24,962 nucleotides of DNA from Methanobacteriota archaeon (lineage in GTDB: Archaea; Thermoplasmatota; Thermoplasmata; RBG-16-68-12): assembly GCA_005878995.1 (NCBI GenBank), contig VBME01000148.1, positions 1-24,962 of the forward strand, read 5' to 3'. Made by a program: the position numbers and the translations under genes. The notes beneath the pieces are model-generated. The model worked only from the letters and a program-made list of their open reading frames with translations. It did no database searches and was not told the origin of the DNA. Positions 14,514-21,986 of this stretch are shown in pieces (the stretch's first letter is position 1; each line of letters begins with the position of its first letter).

Positions 14514-15041
14514 ATGCCAACGGACTATCAGGGCGAACAAACGTTGCTGGTGACGCGACCGACGCGGCTCATCGCCCTTCGGTACTGGACGGCCATGGTC
14601 CTCGCGTTGATCGTCGCCGGCGTCCTCTTCTTCCAGGTCCCCTGGCGGTTCGTCTCGCTCGGGAACCCCGCTCTCGCCGGCGTGCCCATGAGCTCGATTG
14701 TCGCGGCCTTCTTCGTGTTCCTCGCGTTCCTTGCCTTCGTTATGGCCGAGCTGAAGCGCCGGACGACGCGGTACATCATCACAGACAACAAGATCATCCG
14801 CGAAGACGGAATTCTCAACAAAAACACCGAGATGATCCCGTACACGCAGCTCGAGCGCGTGGACCTTCACCAGACCCTCGGCCAGCGTCTCCTGAAGATC
14901 GGGACGATCGTCGTGGACACCGGGGATGACGTCCTGAACATCGACATGGTCCGCCACCCGGCGAGAGTTCAGGAGCTGTTGAGCGCCCGCTTGGGCCGAA
15001 GGGCTTGGGCCGGCCAGCAACCGCCGCCGCAAACGCGCTAA
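14514..15041 (+). CDS. Membrane protein with bacterial PH domain (bPH2, YdbS/YdbT-like)
   Basis: 175 residues. A short N-terminal cytoplasmic stretch (GEQTLLVTRPTRLI), two membrane helices at about 22-42 and 58-78, then a bPH2 domain: 'RRTTRYIITDNKIIREDGIL' and 'EMIPYTQLERVDLHQTLGQRLLKIGTIVV', the hallmark strand order of PF03703. These proteins are linked to membrane or envelope homeostasis, but their ligand is not established. The Pro/Gln/Arg-rich tail (RRAWAGQQPPPQTR) is extra. Start chosen from the TATA position. Divergent from the CARF-like pair, with a 120-base spacer holding both promoters. The stop lies 9 bases from the stop of the convergent JAMM gene. Confidence 0.88.
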   Translation: MPTDYQGEQTLLVTRPTRLIALRYWTAMVLALIVAGVLFFQVPWRFVSLGNPALAGVPMSSIVAAFFVFLAFLAFVMAELKRRTTRYIITDNKIIREDGILNKNTEMIPYTQLERVDLHQTLGQRLLKIGTIVVDTGDDVLNIDMVRHPARVQELLSARLGRRAWAGQQPPPQTR

Positions 15042-15050
15042 GGCCGCGTC

Positions 15051-15677
15051 TCACTGGTTCCACGGCAGGAGGAGTCGGGCCTCCCGCGTTCCGACGACAT
15101 CCCAGGATCCCGGTACGCCGTCGGGCTCCCCTTCGACCCAGAACCCGCCGATCGTCATGTCGTAGCCATGGGTGGCGTCGAGGGCGACGGAGCAGCCGAG
15201 CTTCCGGCGGTACTGGCGGGCCGTCCAGCCGATCTCGTGCTGCCGCGACCACTCGCGGCGCTTGAGGGCCATGACGACCTCCAGCCACTGGACGCGTTCC
15301 TCGGGCCGATCTCGCGAGAGCCGGCGCAGCTCGTCCGCGACGTAGTCGAGATCCGTGGAGGAGAGGCTCGCAGCCCCGTCGTCCCCGGTGTGGCTGTGGA
15401 AGCCGCCCAACACCGCGTAGCCCACGTCCAAGTTCTCGATCGCCCCGCGCGCCCGCTTGAACGCCTTCTCGTTCCCGTGGCTGACCCAGTTCGGCTTGCG
15501 GTCCTCGGTCTGCAGCGGATAGGCCGCCCGCAGGACGGTGACCTCGCGGGGTCGCTGCCGGACGAGCCGCGTCCTTCGATTGCCGACGAGGAACCCGTTC
15601 GTCTCCCGGTTGTACGCCTCGACGGCGGATGCGACGAGGCCGACGAAACAGCCCCGTTCGATGACGATGTCGTCCAT
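15051..15677 (-). CDS. JAMM/MPN-family metallopeptidase-like protein
   Basis: 208 residues. Motifs of the JAB1/MPN Zn2+ isopeptidase fold: Glu25 in NRETNGFLVG, then GGFHSHTGDDGAASLSSTD with His94, His96 and Asp109. In the canonical HxHx7SxxD signature seven residues separate HxH from the Ser; here nine do (Ser106 or Ser107), two extra. All metal ligands are nonetheless present. Archaeal JAMM proteins include desampylases that remove ubiquitin-like SAMP from targets, but this one is longer, with a C-terminal extension (GYDMTIGGFWVEGE) that looks beta-rich. Substrate not predictable. ATG 15677 has a TATA-like TTCTTATA (15721-15728) upstream. Confidence 0.75.
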   Translation of the reverse strand: MDDIVIERGCFVGLVASAVEAYNRETNGFLVGNRRTRLVRQRPREVTVLRAAYPLQTEDRKPNWVSHGNEKAFKRARGAIENLDVGYAVLGGFHSHTGDDGAASLSSTDLDYVADELRRLSRDRPEERVQWLEVVMALKRREWSRQHEIGWTARQYRRKLGCSVALDATHGYDMTIGGFWVEGEPDGVPGSWDVVGTREARLLLPWNQ

Positions 15678-15720
15678 GGCCCAGACCCCCCGCGGTGGGC
15701 GGGGGACACGCCGGGCGGCG

Positions 15721-15728
15721 TATAAGAA
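15721..15728 (-). promoter_or_regulatory. TATA box of the JAMM gene
   Basis: Minus-strand TTCTTATA, predicting a leader of about 20 bases. Read on the plus strand the same bases are TATAAGAA, an even better TATA, but nothing recognisable starts within 40 bases downstream on that strand. Confidence 0.4.
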
Positions 15729-15736
15729 AGTACGGT

Positions 15737-15754
15737 CCGAGCGCTGGTGCTCGG
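15737..15754. repeat. Hairpin-forming inverted repeat upstream of the JAMM promoter
   Basis: CCGAGC-GCTGGT-GCTCGG: 6-bp arms, 6-base loop, in the 169-base divergent spacer between the JAMM and PRC-barrel genes. It may be an operator. On the plus strand it is followed by a T-rich stretch (TTAGAATCTTTCT), so a terminator is possible, though no plus-strand gene ends here. Confidence 0.35.
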
Positions 15755-15810
15755 TTAGAATCTTTCTCTGACGGTCTCATCTCGATGTCACGCCCACCGA
15801 GGCCCGAAAG

Positions 15811-15820
15811 GCAAAATACG
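15811..15820 (+). promoter_or_regulatory. TATA box of the PRC-barrel gene
   Basis: GCAAAATACG, about 31 bases before ATG 15847, consistent with a leaderless mRNA. Confidence 0.5.
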
Positions 15821-15846
15821 GTCCCGAGGATACGCGCCTCCGCGGG

Positions 15847-16089
15847 ATGAAGCACTTCGCGACGGAACTCCGTGGGAAGACCGTGATGACGGAAGACGGG
15901 CAAATCCTCGGCGTGCTCTCGGACTTCGTCTTTGAGACGAAGACCGGGCGGATCCATTCCCTCCTGGTGCAGCCCACGGAGAGCATCGAGACGCGGCTCT
16001 TCAAGACGGACCCGGAGGGCCGCATCATTCTGAACTTCCGCTCGATGAAGGCCGTGAAGGACGTGATCGTGACGCAGCTCGCGGAGTAA
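15847..16089 (+). CDS. PRC-barrel domain protein
   Basis: 80 residues. A single PRC barrel: ATELRGKTVMTEDGQILGVLSDFVFE, with the GKxV-x-G-x-x-G-x-V/I-D/F pattern, then a TGRIHSLLVQP strand and the terminal 'MKAVKDVIVTQL'. In archaea, small stand-alone PRC-barrel proteins are common and are thought to take part in RNA metabolism or, as CdpB-type proteins, in cell division; which applies cannot be read here. The gene precedes the RNase J-like gene by 22 bases on the same strand, so an RNA-linked role is the better guess. TATA position and ATG agree on the start. Confidence 0.88.
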   Translation: MKHFATELRGKTVMTEDGQILGVLSDFVFETKTGRIHSLLVQPTESIETRLFKTDPEGRIILNFRSMKAVKDVIVTQLAE

Positions 16090-16111
16090 CCGCGGTGGTG
16101 AGGCCTGGGCC

Positions 16112-17467
16112 GTGGCGAAACTCACGTTCTACGGCGGCGTCGCGGAAATCGGCGGGAACAAGATCCTCGTCGAAGACCGCGACGCGCGAGTCTGGCTCGA
16201 CATGGGCGCCCCGTTCGACCTCGGCGAGGAATATTTCGTCGAGTTCCTCCAGGCGCGCGACCGGTTCGGCCTGCGGGACTATTTCTCGCTCGACCTCTTG
16301 GCCCGGATCCCGGGCCTGTATTCCGCGGACGCCCTCGACCCGACCGACATGCCGTGGGAGCCGCCCGCCTTCTCGGCGATCTTCATCACCCACGTTCACT
16401 ACGACCACACGCAGCACCTGCGGTTCGTCGACCCGAACATCCCGGTCCACATGGGAGAGGGGGCGCGAACGATCCTCGAGTCGCTCGACACGACGGCGCG
16501 GGCGCCGTTCCTGAGGCTCGGGGCTCACGCGTACGCGACGTTCCGTTCCGGCCAGGCCACCACCGCGGATTCTCTCGAAATCGAGCCGATCCACGTCGAC
16601 CACAGCGCGCCCGCCGCGTACGGCTACCTGGTCCACACGAGCGAAGGGACGATCGCCTACACCGGCGACCTTCGGCACCATGGCCCGAAGAAAGCCCTCA
16701 CCGAGGACTTCATCGCCGCCGCGACGGCGGCAAAGCCCGTCGTCTTGATCACCGAAGGCACGCGCGTGACGCCGGACGATCCGCGGGGGAGCCTCACGGA
16801 GGCCGACGTGAAGGACGGGGCGATTCGCCTCCTGACGCCCCTCAAAGACAAGCTCGCCGTGGTCACGTTCCCGGGACGCGATGTGGACCGGATCCGAACG
16901 TTCTTTGAGGCCGCGAAAGCGGTCGGACGTCGGTTTGTCGTGAACGCGAAGACCGCTCATCTCCTCCTCACCCTGCAGAAGGACACCCACATCGACGTGC
17001 CCGACGTCACGAGGGAGGACGACCTCCTCTTGTACGACCGACTCCTCCGGAAGATCGATCCCTGGGAGAAAGACCTGCAGGCGAAGCTGAAGGGACGCGT
17101 CGTGACGGCGGAGGAGATCGCCGCGAAGCCCTCGGAGTTCCTCGTGCAGCTCGACTTCTGGCATCTGCCGGAGCTCGTGGACCTTCAGCCGCCACCCGGG
17201 TCCCCGTTCATCCACTCGAAGAGTGAGCCGTTTGACGAGGACGATGTGAACGACGCGGTCCTCCAGAAGTGGCTGGAGCGGTTCGGCCTGCAGCGGCACC
17301 AGCTACACGCCTCCGGGCACTTGAGCGAAAGGGAAGTCGCCGAGATGATCCAGACGATCGACGCGAAAACGGTGATGCCGGTCCACACGGAATACCCGGA
17401 GCGATTTAGCCGGCTCGCCCGCCGGGTCGTGCAGCCGCTGGTCCGGCAACCGATGGAAGTCGGCTGA
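16112..17467 (+). CDS. RNase J-like metallo-beta-lactamase-fold hydrolase
   Basis: 451 residues. Opens LTFYGGVAEIGGNKILVED, as RNase J and beta-CASP nucleases do. The metal motif HVHYDH (His94, His96, Asp98, His99) is intact; further ligands lie in VDHSAPAAYGYLV and YTGDLRHHG. The C-terminal part has ASGHLSEREVAEMI and PVHTEYPERF, the RNase J beta-CASP motifs, giving a probable two-Zn2+ 5'-3' exoribonuclease or endonuclease. It is about 100 residues shorter than bacterial RNase J, lacking the C-terminal domain, and has a lengthened segment (about 36-78) between the first strands and the metal motif. GTG 16112 gives the expected N-terminus. Likely co-transcribed with the PRC-barrel gene. Confidence 0.85.
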   Translation: MAKLTFYGGVAEIGGNKILVEDRDARVWLDMGAPFDLGEEYFVEFLQARDRFGLRDYFSLDLLARIPGLYSADALDPTDMPWEPPAFSAIFITHVHYDHTQHLRFVDPNIPVHMGEGARTILESLDTTARAPFLRLGAHAYATFRSGQATTADSLEIEPIHVDHSAPAAYGYLVHTSEGTIAYTGDLRHHGPKKALTEDFIAAATAAKPVVLITEGTRVTPDDPRGSLTEADVKDGAIRLLTPLKDKLAVVTFPGRDVDRIRTFFEAAKAVGRRFVVNAKTAHLLLTLQKDTHIDVPDVTREDDLLLYDRLLRKIDPWEKDLQAKLKGRVVTAEEIAAKPSEFLVQLDFWHLPELVDLQPPPGSPFIHSKSEPFDEDDVNDAVLQKWLERFGLQRHQLHASGHLSEREVAEMIQTIDAKTVMPVHTEYPERFSRLARRVVQPLVRQPMEVG

Positions 17468-17486
17468 GCGATCCAAGCCGACGGCC

Positions 17487-18272
17487 CTAGAACCCCTCAA
17501 GGACTTTGCGGGCGAACGTCAAGTATCCCGTGTGCCCGAGCGGCGCGAAGGAAGGACGGACACCGACGTCACGAACCTCCATGTGACGCTCAATCAACTC
17601 AATCGTATAGACGTCGACGAAGGGCCGGGCCCGAATCGCGGCCACGGTCTCCTTCACCTGCTCCATGTTGGGCGAGAAGCAAGCAAGATGCCCGCACGGA
17701 CGGAGCGCATCCCAGGCCGCTTGGACGGCGGCCCACGGATCCGGGATGTCCAAGACGACCGCGTCGAGGTCCACTTCGTTGATGCCGAGGCGCACGTCCC
17801 CCGTCCGGAACTCAATCCGGGCCGCCAAGCCGGCCCTCGCCGCGTTCGAGCGAGCCATTTCGAGGAATTCCTCGCGAACGTCGTACGAAACGACGCGACC
17901 CTCCCGACCCACCGCGCTGGCAAGGACCACGCTCAGGGCTCCGGACCCGGATCCTGCCTCAACGACGTGGGCCCCCGGGCCGATATCCGCCGCGAACAGG
18001 ATCGCCGCGAGGTCCTTGTCCGTGAGCACTTGGGCTCGACGCGCGATCGTCTCGGCAAGATCGCGAGCGCTCGGTCGCAGCACAATGACGGATGCGCCGC
18101 CCACCTTCACGCGTCGGCCGAGCGACTCGCGCAACGTTTTCGTCGCGAAGACCCCGAGGCCCGGCGCCTGAACCGTGTCGCCGGCGAGCGGGACGAGGGT
18201 CTTCCGTCCTCGCCGGTCGAGGAGCACGACCGCTTCGAGAATCGCAGGGGACGGCAGACTGGTTCGAGACAC
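17487..18272 (-). CDS. trmI: tRNA (adenine-N1)-methyltransferase, TrmI type
   Basis: 261 residues. N-terminal beta domain (ILEAVVLLDRRGRKTLVPL...GDTVQAPGLGVF) followed by a Rossmann SAM-dependent methyltransferase: motif I VVEAGSGSGALSVVLA, YDVREEFLEMARSN (motif II acid), EFRTGDVRLG, and the catalytic-pocket VVLDIPDPWAAVQ (the D-x-P-x-P-W type motif IV). Archaeal TrmI methylates A57 and A58 in the T-loop of tRNA, forming m1A. The C-terminal PSFAPLGHTGYLTFARK is characteristic. GTG 18272 is chosen because a TATA box lies 23 bases upstream; the longer upstream frame runs into the divergent livH gene. Confidence 0.92.
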   Translation of the reverse strand: MSRTSLPSPAILEAVVLLDRRGRKTLVPLAGDTVQAPGLGVFATKTLRESLGRRVKVGGASVIVLRPSARDLAETIARRAQVLTDKDLAAILFAADIGPGAHVVEAGSGSGALSVVLASAVGREGRVVSYDVREEFLEMARSNAARAGLAARIEFRTGDVRLGINEVDLDAVVLDIPDPWAAVQAAWDALRPCGHLACFSPNMEQVKETVAAIRARPFVDVYTIELIERHMEVRDVGVRPSFAPLGHTGYLTFARKVLEGF

Positions 18273-18290
18273 GCCTCGTAATCCGCGAAC

Positions 18291-18299
18291 TCTTATATG
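18291..18299. promoter_or_regulatory. One TATA box apparently serving trmI and livH in opposite directions
   Basis: TCTTATATG on plus, CATATAAGA on minus. It is centred 23 bases before trmI GTG 18272 (leaderless) and predicts a livH transcript start near 18320, leaving a 22-base leader with a GGGAGGAG site. No other A/T-rich element exists in the 69-base spacer. Confidence 0.6.
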
Positions 18300-18326
18300 C
18301 TGAATTCCCGATGGCGCGAGGACGGC

Positions 18327-18334
18327 GGGAGGAG
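18327..18334 (+). promoter_or_regulatory. Shine-Dalgarno site deciding the livH start
   Basis: GGGAGGAG, 7 bases before GTG 18342. The in-frame ATG at 18297 lies within the TATA region and could not be on the transcript. Confidence 0.65.
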
Positions 18335-18341
18335 CGCCTGG

Positions 18342-19289
18342 GTGGTTGTCCAGTTCCTTTTTAACGGCCTCGTCCAGGCGTCCCTCGTGATCCTCGGCGC
18401 AATCGGCATCAACCTCTTGTACGGCGTCAAGAAGTTCGCGAACTTCGCGCACGGGGACATGATGACGCTCGGGGCCTACTTCACCCTGGTCTTCTTCGGC
18501 CTCACGCACGACCTGGTGGTCGGTGCGTTTTACGCGGTCTTTGTCGTGGCATTGGTCGGCCTCACACAGGAGATCCTGATCTACGCGCAACTGGAGAACC
18601 GAGGTCCCGTCGCGCCCCTCGTTGCGTCGATCGGCGTGGCGCTGGTGTTGCAGAACAGCATCACATTCTGGTTCGGCCCCGCGTTCCTCAGCTTCGGCAT
18701 CCGGTATCCGGACAACTGGGTCCTCCTCGGCGGAGCGATCAGCACGAACCCGATCCGGGACCTCGTCCCGATGGCCGTCGCGGCATCGGCGACCGCTGCG
18801 ACCGTCGTCCTGCTGAAGTACACGAAGCTGGGGAAGGCGATGCGAGCGACCGCGGACAACCGGGACCTCGCGCGGGTGAGCGGCGTGAACACGCGGTTCG
18901 TGTACTGGATGACCTGGATTCTTGCGGGCGTCCTCGCATCGTTGAGTGGATCGATCTTGGGAGTGGCCGCCGGCGCGCTCGGTCCGAGCATGGGCGCGAC
19001 CCTCCTCCTAACGATGTTCGCGGCGGTGATTGTCGGCGGGATCGGATCCACCTGGGGCGCGATTCTCGGTTCCCTGGTCGTGGGGTTGGCCCAATCCCTC
19101 TTCTTCCTCTTCTCCCTGTTGACCGGGGTCGACCCGCGGTGGCAACTCGCAGTCCCGTTCGCACTCCTCGTAGCCACCCTGCTCGTCAAGCCGACCGGAC
19201 TGGTGGGCCGGCCAATCGGGGGCGAGATTCGGCCTTTGAGGATCGAGATCGCGGAGATGTTGAAAGGAATTCGAAGGGGCTTGTTCTAA
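18342..19289 (+). CDS. livH: Branched-chain amino acid-type ABC transporter permease, LivH
   Basis: 315 residues, mostly hydrophobic with eight or so membrane helices. Family marks: FLFNGLVQASLVILGAIGIN at the start, 'YGVKKFANFAHGDMMTLGAY', the cytoplasmic EAA-like loop 'LGKAMRATADNRDLARVSGVNT' that docks the ATPases, and GLGPSMG/VVGGIGSTWGAILG-type segments near the end. LivH pairs with LivM to form the channel for branched-chain amino acids or related amides and urea; the substrate cannot be fixed. First gene of livH-livM-livG-livF, with 1-4 base gaps throughout. GTG 18342 is set by the ribosome-binding site. Confidence 0.94.
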   Translation: MVVQFLFNGLVQASLVILGAIGINLLYGVKKFANFAHGDMMTLGAYFTLVFFGLTHDLVVGAFYAVFVVALVGLTQEILIYAQLENRGPVAPLVASIGVALVLQNSITFWFGPAFLSFGIRYPDNWVLLGGAISTNPIRDLVPMAVAASATAATVVLLKYTKLGKAMRATADNRDLARVSGVNTRFVYWMTWILAGVLASLSGSILGVAAGALGPSMGATLLLTMFAAVIVGGIGSTWGAILGSLVVGLAQSLFFLFSLLTGVDPRWQLAVPFALLVATLLVKPTGLVGRPIGGEIRPLRIEIAEMLKGIRRGLF

Positions 19290-19290
19290 G

Positions 19291-20310
19291 TTGGTCGACC
19301 TCACGAACCTGGTAACCGACCTGAGCCGATCGTGGATTGCGCTGGCCTTCGTCTATGCGGTCGCCGCCATCGGACTGAACCTGCAATGGGGCCACACGGG
19401 ACTGTTCAACGCCGGAATTGCCGGATTCTTCGCGATCGGGGCCTACGTCGCCGCGATCGTCTCGACGCAGTCCCTTGGTCCGGGACCCGGCGGCCCCGGG
19501 CATGCGGGGCTGATCGCCCTGTTTGCCTTTCCGTTCGGAGTCCAGATCGCGTTCGTCGTCGGCGGCCTCGCGGCGATGGTCGTCTGCGGCCTCATCGGCT
19601 TGCTGATTGCGATCCCGACCCTCCGGTTGCGCGCAGACTACCTCGCGATCGCGACCTTGGCTCTTTCGGCGATCGCGGTTGAGTCCATCCGAAATTGGGA
19701 TTCCGTCACCGGCGGGGTGTACGGAATCCTTGGGGTCCCGAGGCCATTGGAATTTGGCCAGGACATCTGGAGGACGGAACTCGCGTACGCGCTCACCGTC
19801 GGGCTCATCGTGCTGATCGTATTCGTCCTCATGGAACGGGCGACCCGAGCTCCCTGGGGTCGAACCCTGAAGGCGGTTCGGGAGGACGAGGATGCCGCCC
19901 TGGCGCTCGGCAAGAACACGTACTTCCTGAAGCTCCAGGCGTTCGTGTTCGGCGCGGCCCTCATGGGAGGCGCCGGTGCGCTGTTCGCCACGCTGCTGCG
20001 GGTCGCCGTGCCGGATTCGTTTACGCCGGCCCTGACGTTCACCATCTGGACCATCGTCATCGTCGGCGGGAGCGGGAACAACAAAGGCGTCATCCTGGGG
20101 GCGGTCGCCTTGACGTTCCTTGAGTACTTCACCGTCCGAGCAAAGGACTGGTTCACGCTAACCTCCTATTGGAGCATCCGGATCTTCTACGTCCGGCTCA
20201 TGGCACTCGGGATTCTGCTCATCCTTCTCATCCTGTTCCGCCCCGCGGGACTCCTTCCGGAGCCGCTCAAGGCAACGAAGAAGCCGCGAATCCTCATCGG
20301 GAGCGGCTGA
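19291..20310 (+). CDS. livM: Branched-chain amino acid-type ABC transporter permease, LivM
   Basis: 339 residues with about nine membrane helices. Typical stretches: 'AAIGLNLQWGHTGLFNAGIAGFFAIGAY', RLRADYLAIATLALSAI, the coupling loop 'GRTLKAVREDEDAALALGKNT', and VGGSGNNKGVILGAVALTFLEYF. It forms the permease heterodimer with LivH. The TTG start comes one base after the livH stop, indicating coupled translation; no ATG or GTG gives a better N-terminus. The C-terminal tail (KATKKPRILIGSG) is cytoplasmic and basic. Confidence 0.94.
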   Translation: MVDLTNLVTDLSRSWIALAFVYAVAAIGLNLQWGHTGLFNAGIAGFFAIGAYVAAIVSTQSLGPGPGGPGHAGLIALFAFPFGVQIAFVVGGLAAMVVCGLIGLLIAIPTLRLRADYLAIATLALSAIAVESIRNWDSVTGGVYGILGVPRPLEFGQDIWRTELAYALTVGLIVLIVFVLMERATRAPWGRTLKAVREDEDAALALGKNTYFLKLQAFVFGAALMGGAGALFATLLRVAVPDSFTPALTFTIWTIVIVGGSGNNKGVILGAVALTFLEYFTVRAKDWFTLTSYWSIRIFYVRLMALGILLILLILFRPAGLLPEPLKATKKPRILIGSG

Positions 20311-20314
20311 CGTC

Positions 20315-21070
20315 GTGGACCTCCTGGCCGTCGAACGGGTCTCGAAGGCGTTTGGCGGGATCCAGGCGGTTGATGAATGCAGTATCCGCGTCGACGCTGG
20401 CAGCATCGTCGGCCTGATCGGGCCGAACGGCGCGGGGAAGTCGACCCTCTTCAATCTCGTGATCGGCACGTACGCGCCGGACGCGGGACGGATCGTCTTT
20501 CGCGGTGAGCGAATTGACGGCCTGCCTCCCTACGAGATTGTAGAGCGAGGGCTCGCGAAGACGTTCCAGATCCCCCGCGAGTTTCGGTCCCTCACGGTCC
20601 TCGAGAACGTCATGGTCAGCGCACGGGGCGAGCCCGGGGAGAGTCCGGTCCTTTCTCTCATTGGCCTCTCGCGGGTATGGAGGCGCGAGCGGGAGCTGGA
20701 GACCCGGTCGCGGCAGCTGTTGTCCCTCGTCGGGCTCCTGGAGTTGGCGGAGGAACCGGCGAGGAACCTGTCTGGCGGCCAGAAGAAACTCTTGGAGCTC
20801 GCAAGGGTCCTTGTGATGGAGCCGTCGCTCATCCTCCTCGACGAGCCCGTGGCCGGCGTGAACCCGACGCTGAGCCTCAAGATCCTCTCCCTGATCGAGA
20901 GCCTCCGTGGGACCGGCAAGACGTTCTTTCTGATCGAGCATGACATGGACGTCATCTTCAATCGATGCGACCGCGTCATCGTGATGCATCAGGGGCGCGT
21001 CATCGCGGAAGGGAAGCCGGCGGAGGTCCGCGCGATGCCGGCGGTGATCGAATCGTACCTGGGAGGCTAG
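20315..21070 (+). CDS. livG: Branched-chain amino acid-type ABC transporter ATPase, LivG
   Basis: 251 residues, the normal LivG length. Walker A GPNGAGKST, Q-loop in LAKTFQIPREFRSLTVLENV (with the RTFQ-type sequence of LivG), signature LSGGQKK, Walker B LILLDEPVAGVNP, and H-loop LIEHDMDVI. The phrase EPVAGVNP is the LivG hallmark. Hydrolyses ATP on the cytoplasmic face of LivHM with LivF as partner. GTG 20315 follows the livM stop by 4 bases. A 31-base stretch over the Walker A is almost identical to livF (one mismatch). Confidence 0.95.
   Translation: MDLLAVERVSKAFGGIQAVDECSIRVDAGSIVGLIGPNGAGKSTLFNLVIGTYAPDAGRIVFRGERIDGLPPYEIVERGLAKTFQIPREFRSLTVLENVMVSARGEPGESPVLSLIGLSRVWRRERELETRSRQLLSLVGLLELAEEPARNLSGGQKKLLELARVLVMEPSLILLDEPVAGVNPTLSLKILSLIESLRGTGKTFFLIEHDMDVIFNRCDRVIVMHQGRVIAEGKPAEVRAMPAVIESYLGG
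20418..20448 (+). repeat. 31-bp near-identical direct repeat, copy 1 (livG Walker A)
   Basis: The Walker A region here and at 21175-21205 in livF differ at a single base over 31. Both encode GPNGAGKST with the same codons, which is more similarity than the protein constraint requires. Confidence 0.7.
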
Positions 21071-21071
21071 G

Positions 21072-21986
21072 TTGGCGCTCCTGGAGGCCCGTGACCTGAC
21101 GGTCGGGTACAGCGAGGTCCCGATCCTCCGGGGGGTGGGGCTTTTCCTCGAGCCGAACGAAATTGTGGCGGTCGTCGGGCCGAACGGCGCGGGGAAATCG
21201 ACCCTGATTAAGGCCATCTTCGGGGTCCTCAAGCCGCTCTCGGGGTCCGTGACGCTCGAGGGGCGCGACATCACAGGATGGGCTCCGGAATCGATTGTCG
21301 CGCTGGGGATGAGCTACGTGCCCCAGGTCAGCAACGTCTTTCGCACGCTGACGGTGCGAGAGAACCTGGAAATGGGAGCGTACATCCTGAACTACGGGCC
21401 GTCGGGTGCCATCGGCGCCGGAAGCGCCGTCGTCGGGGATCGGATCGCGCGGGCGCTGAGACTGATGAGGTCGCGCATTCGAGCGCTGGTCGGCCGTCCG
21501 CCCAGACCGACTCGAGTCGGTCCTCGCCGTCCGCGCTACTATTCCGCAAAGCGGCTCGATCCGGGCGCCATCGAATCGAGGATTGAGGAAATCCTCCGCC
21601 TGTTCCCGGACCTGCGCACACGGCTCCGGGAACGCACCGGAAACCTGAGCGGGGGGCAGCAGCAGATGGTCGCGATTGCGCGGGCCTTGATCTTGAAACC
21701 GAAGATCCTGCTCATTGATGAGCCGTCGGCCGGCCTCGCGCCCAAGCTGGTCGACGCGCTCTTCCTGCAAATCGCGGCCGTAAACAAGGCGGGGACCGCC
21801 ATCGTGCTCGTCGAGCAGAACGCCCGGAAGGCGCTGCAGATGGCCCACCGTGGGTACGTACTCGAGGCCGGACGGAATCGGCTCACGGACCGCTCGGATC
21901 GGATCCTTGCCAACCCCGAGATTGGGCAAATGTTCCTGGGCGGAGCTCGCGCTACAACTAGTGACTCGCCCGAGCGTCCCGGCTAG
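21072..21986 (+). CDS. livF: Branched-chain amino acid-type ABC transporter ATPase, LivF, with a ~60-residue insertion
   Basis: 304 residues; ordinary LivF proteins are about 235. Core motifs are intact: Walker A GPNGAGKST, Q-loop SYVPQVSNVFRTLTVRENLEMGAY, signature LSGGQQQM, Walker B ILLIDEPSAGLAP, and LVEQN in the H-loop position, where LivF normally has EQN. Between ENLEMGAY and IEEILRLFPDLRTR lies an additional segment (about residues 107-168), rich in Arg, Pro and Gly, containing ALVGRPPRPTRVGPRRPRYY. This falls in the helical subdomain, just before the signature, where it could contact the permease or another protein. TTG start one base after livG. The stop TAG overlaps the stop of the binding-protein gene through CTAG. 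Confidence 0.93.
   Translation: MALLEARDLTVGYSEVPILRGVGLFLEPNEIVAVVGPNGAGKSTLIKAIFGVLKPLSGSVTLEGRDITGWAPESIVALGMSYVPQVSNVFRTLTVRENLEMGAYILNYGPSGAIGAGSAVVGDRIARALRLMRSRIRALVGRPPRPTRVGPRRPRYYSAKRLDPGAIESRIEEILRLFPDLRTRLRERTGNLSGGQQQMVAIARALILKPKILLIDEPSAGLAPKLVDALFLQIAAVNKAGTAIVLVEQNARKALQMAHRGYVLEAGRNRLTDRSDRILANPEIGQMFLGGARATTSDSPERPG
21175..21205 (+). repeat. 31-bp near-identical direct repeat, copy 2 (livF Walker A)
   Basis: Partner of 20418-20448, one mismatch (g to a). The two copies lie 757 bp apart in the same direction, so recombination between them would delete most of livG and fuse the two ATPases. Confidence 0.7.

Noticed and set aside
15728..15770. tRNA-like T-arm sequence GGTTAGAATC after a short stem
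   Set aside because: No acceptor, D or anticodon arm can be assembled around it, and the T-loop consensus is broken.
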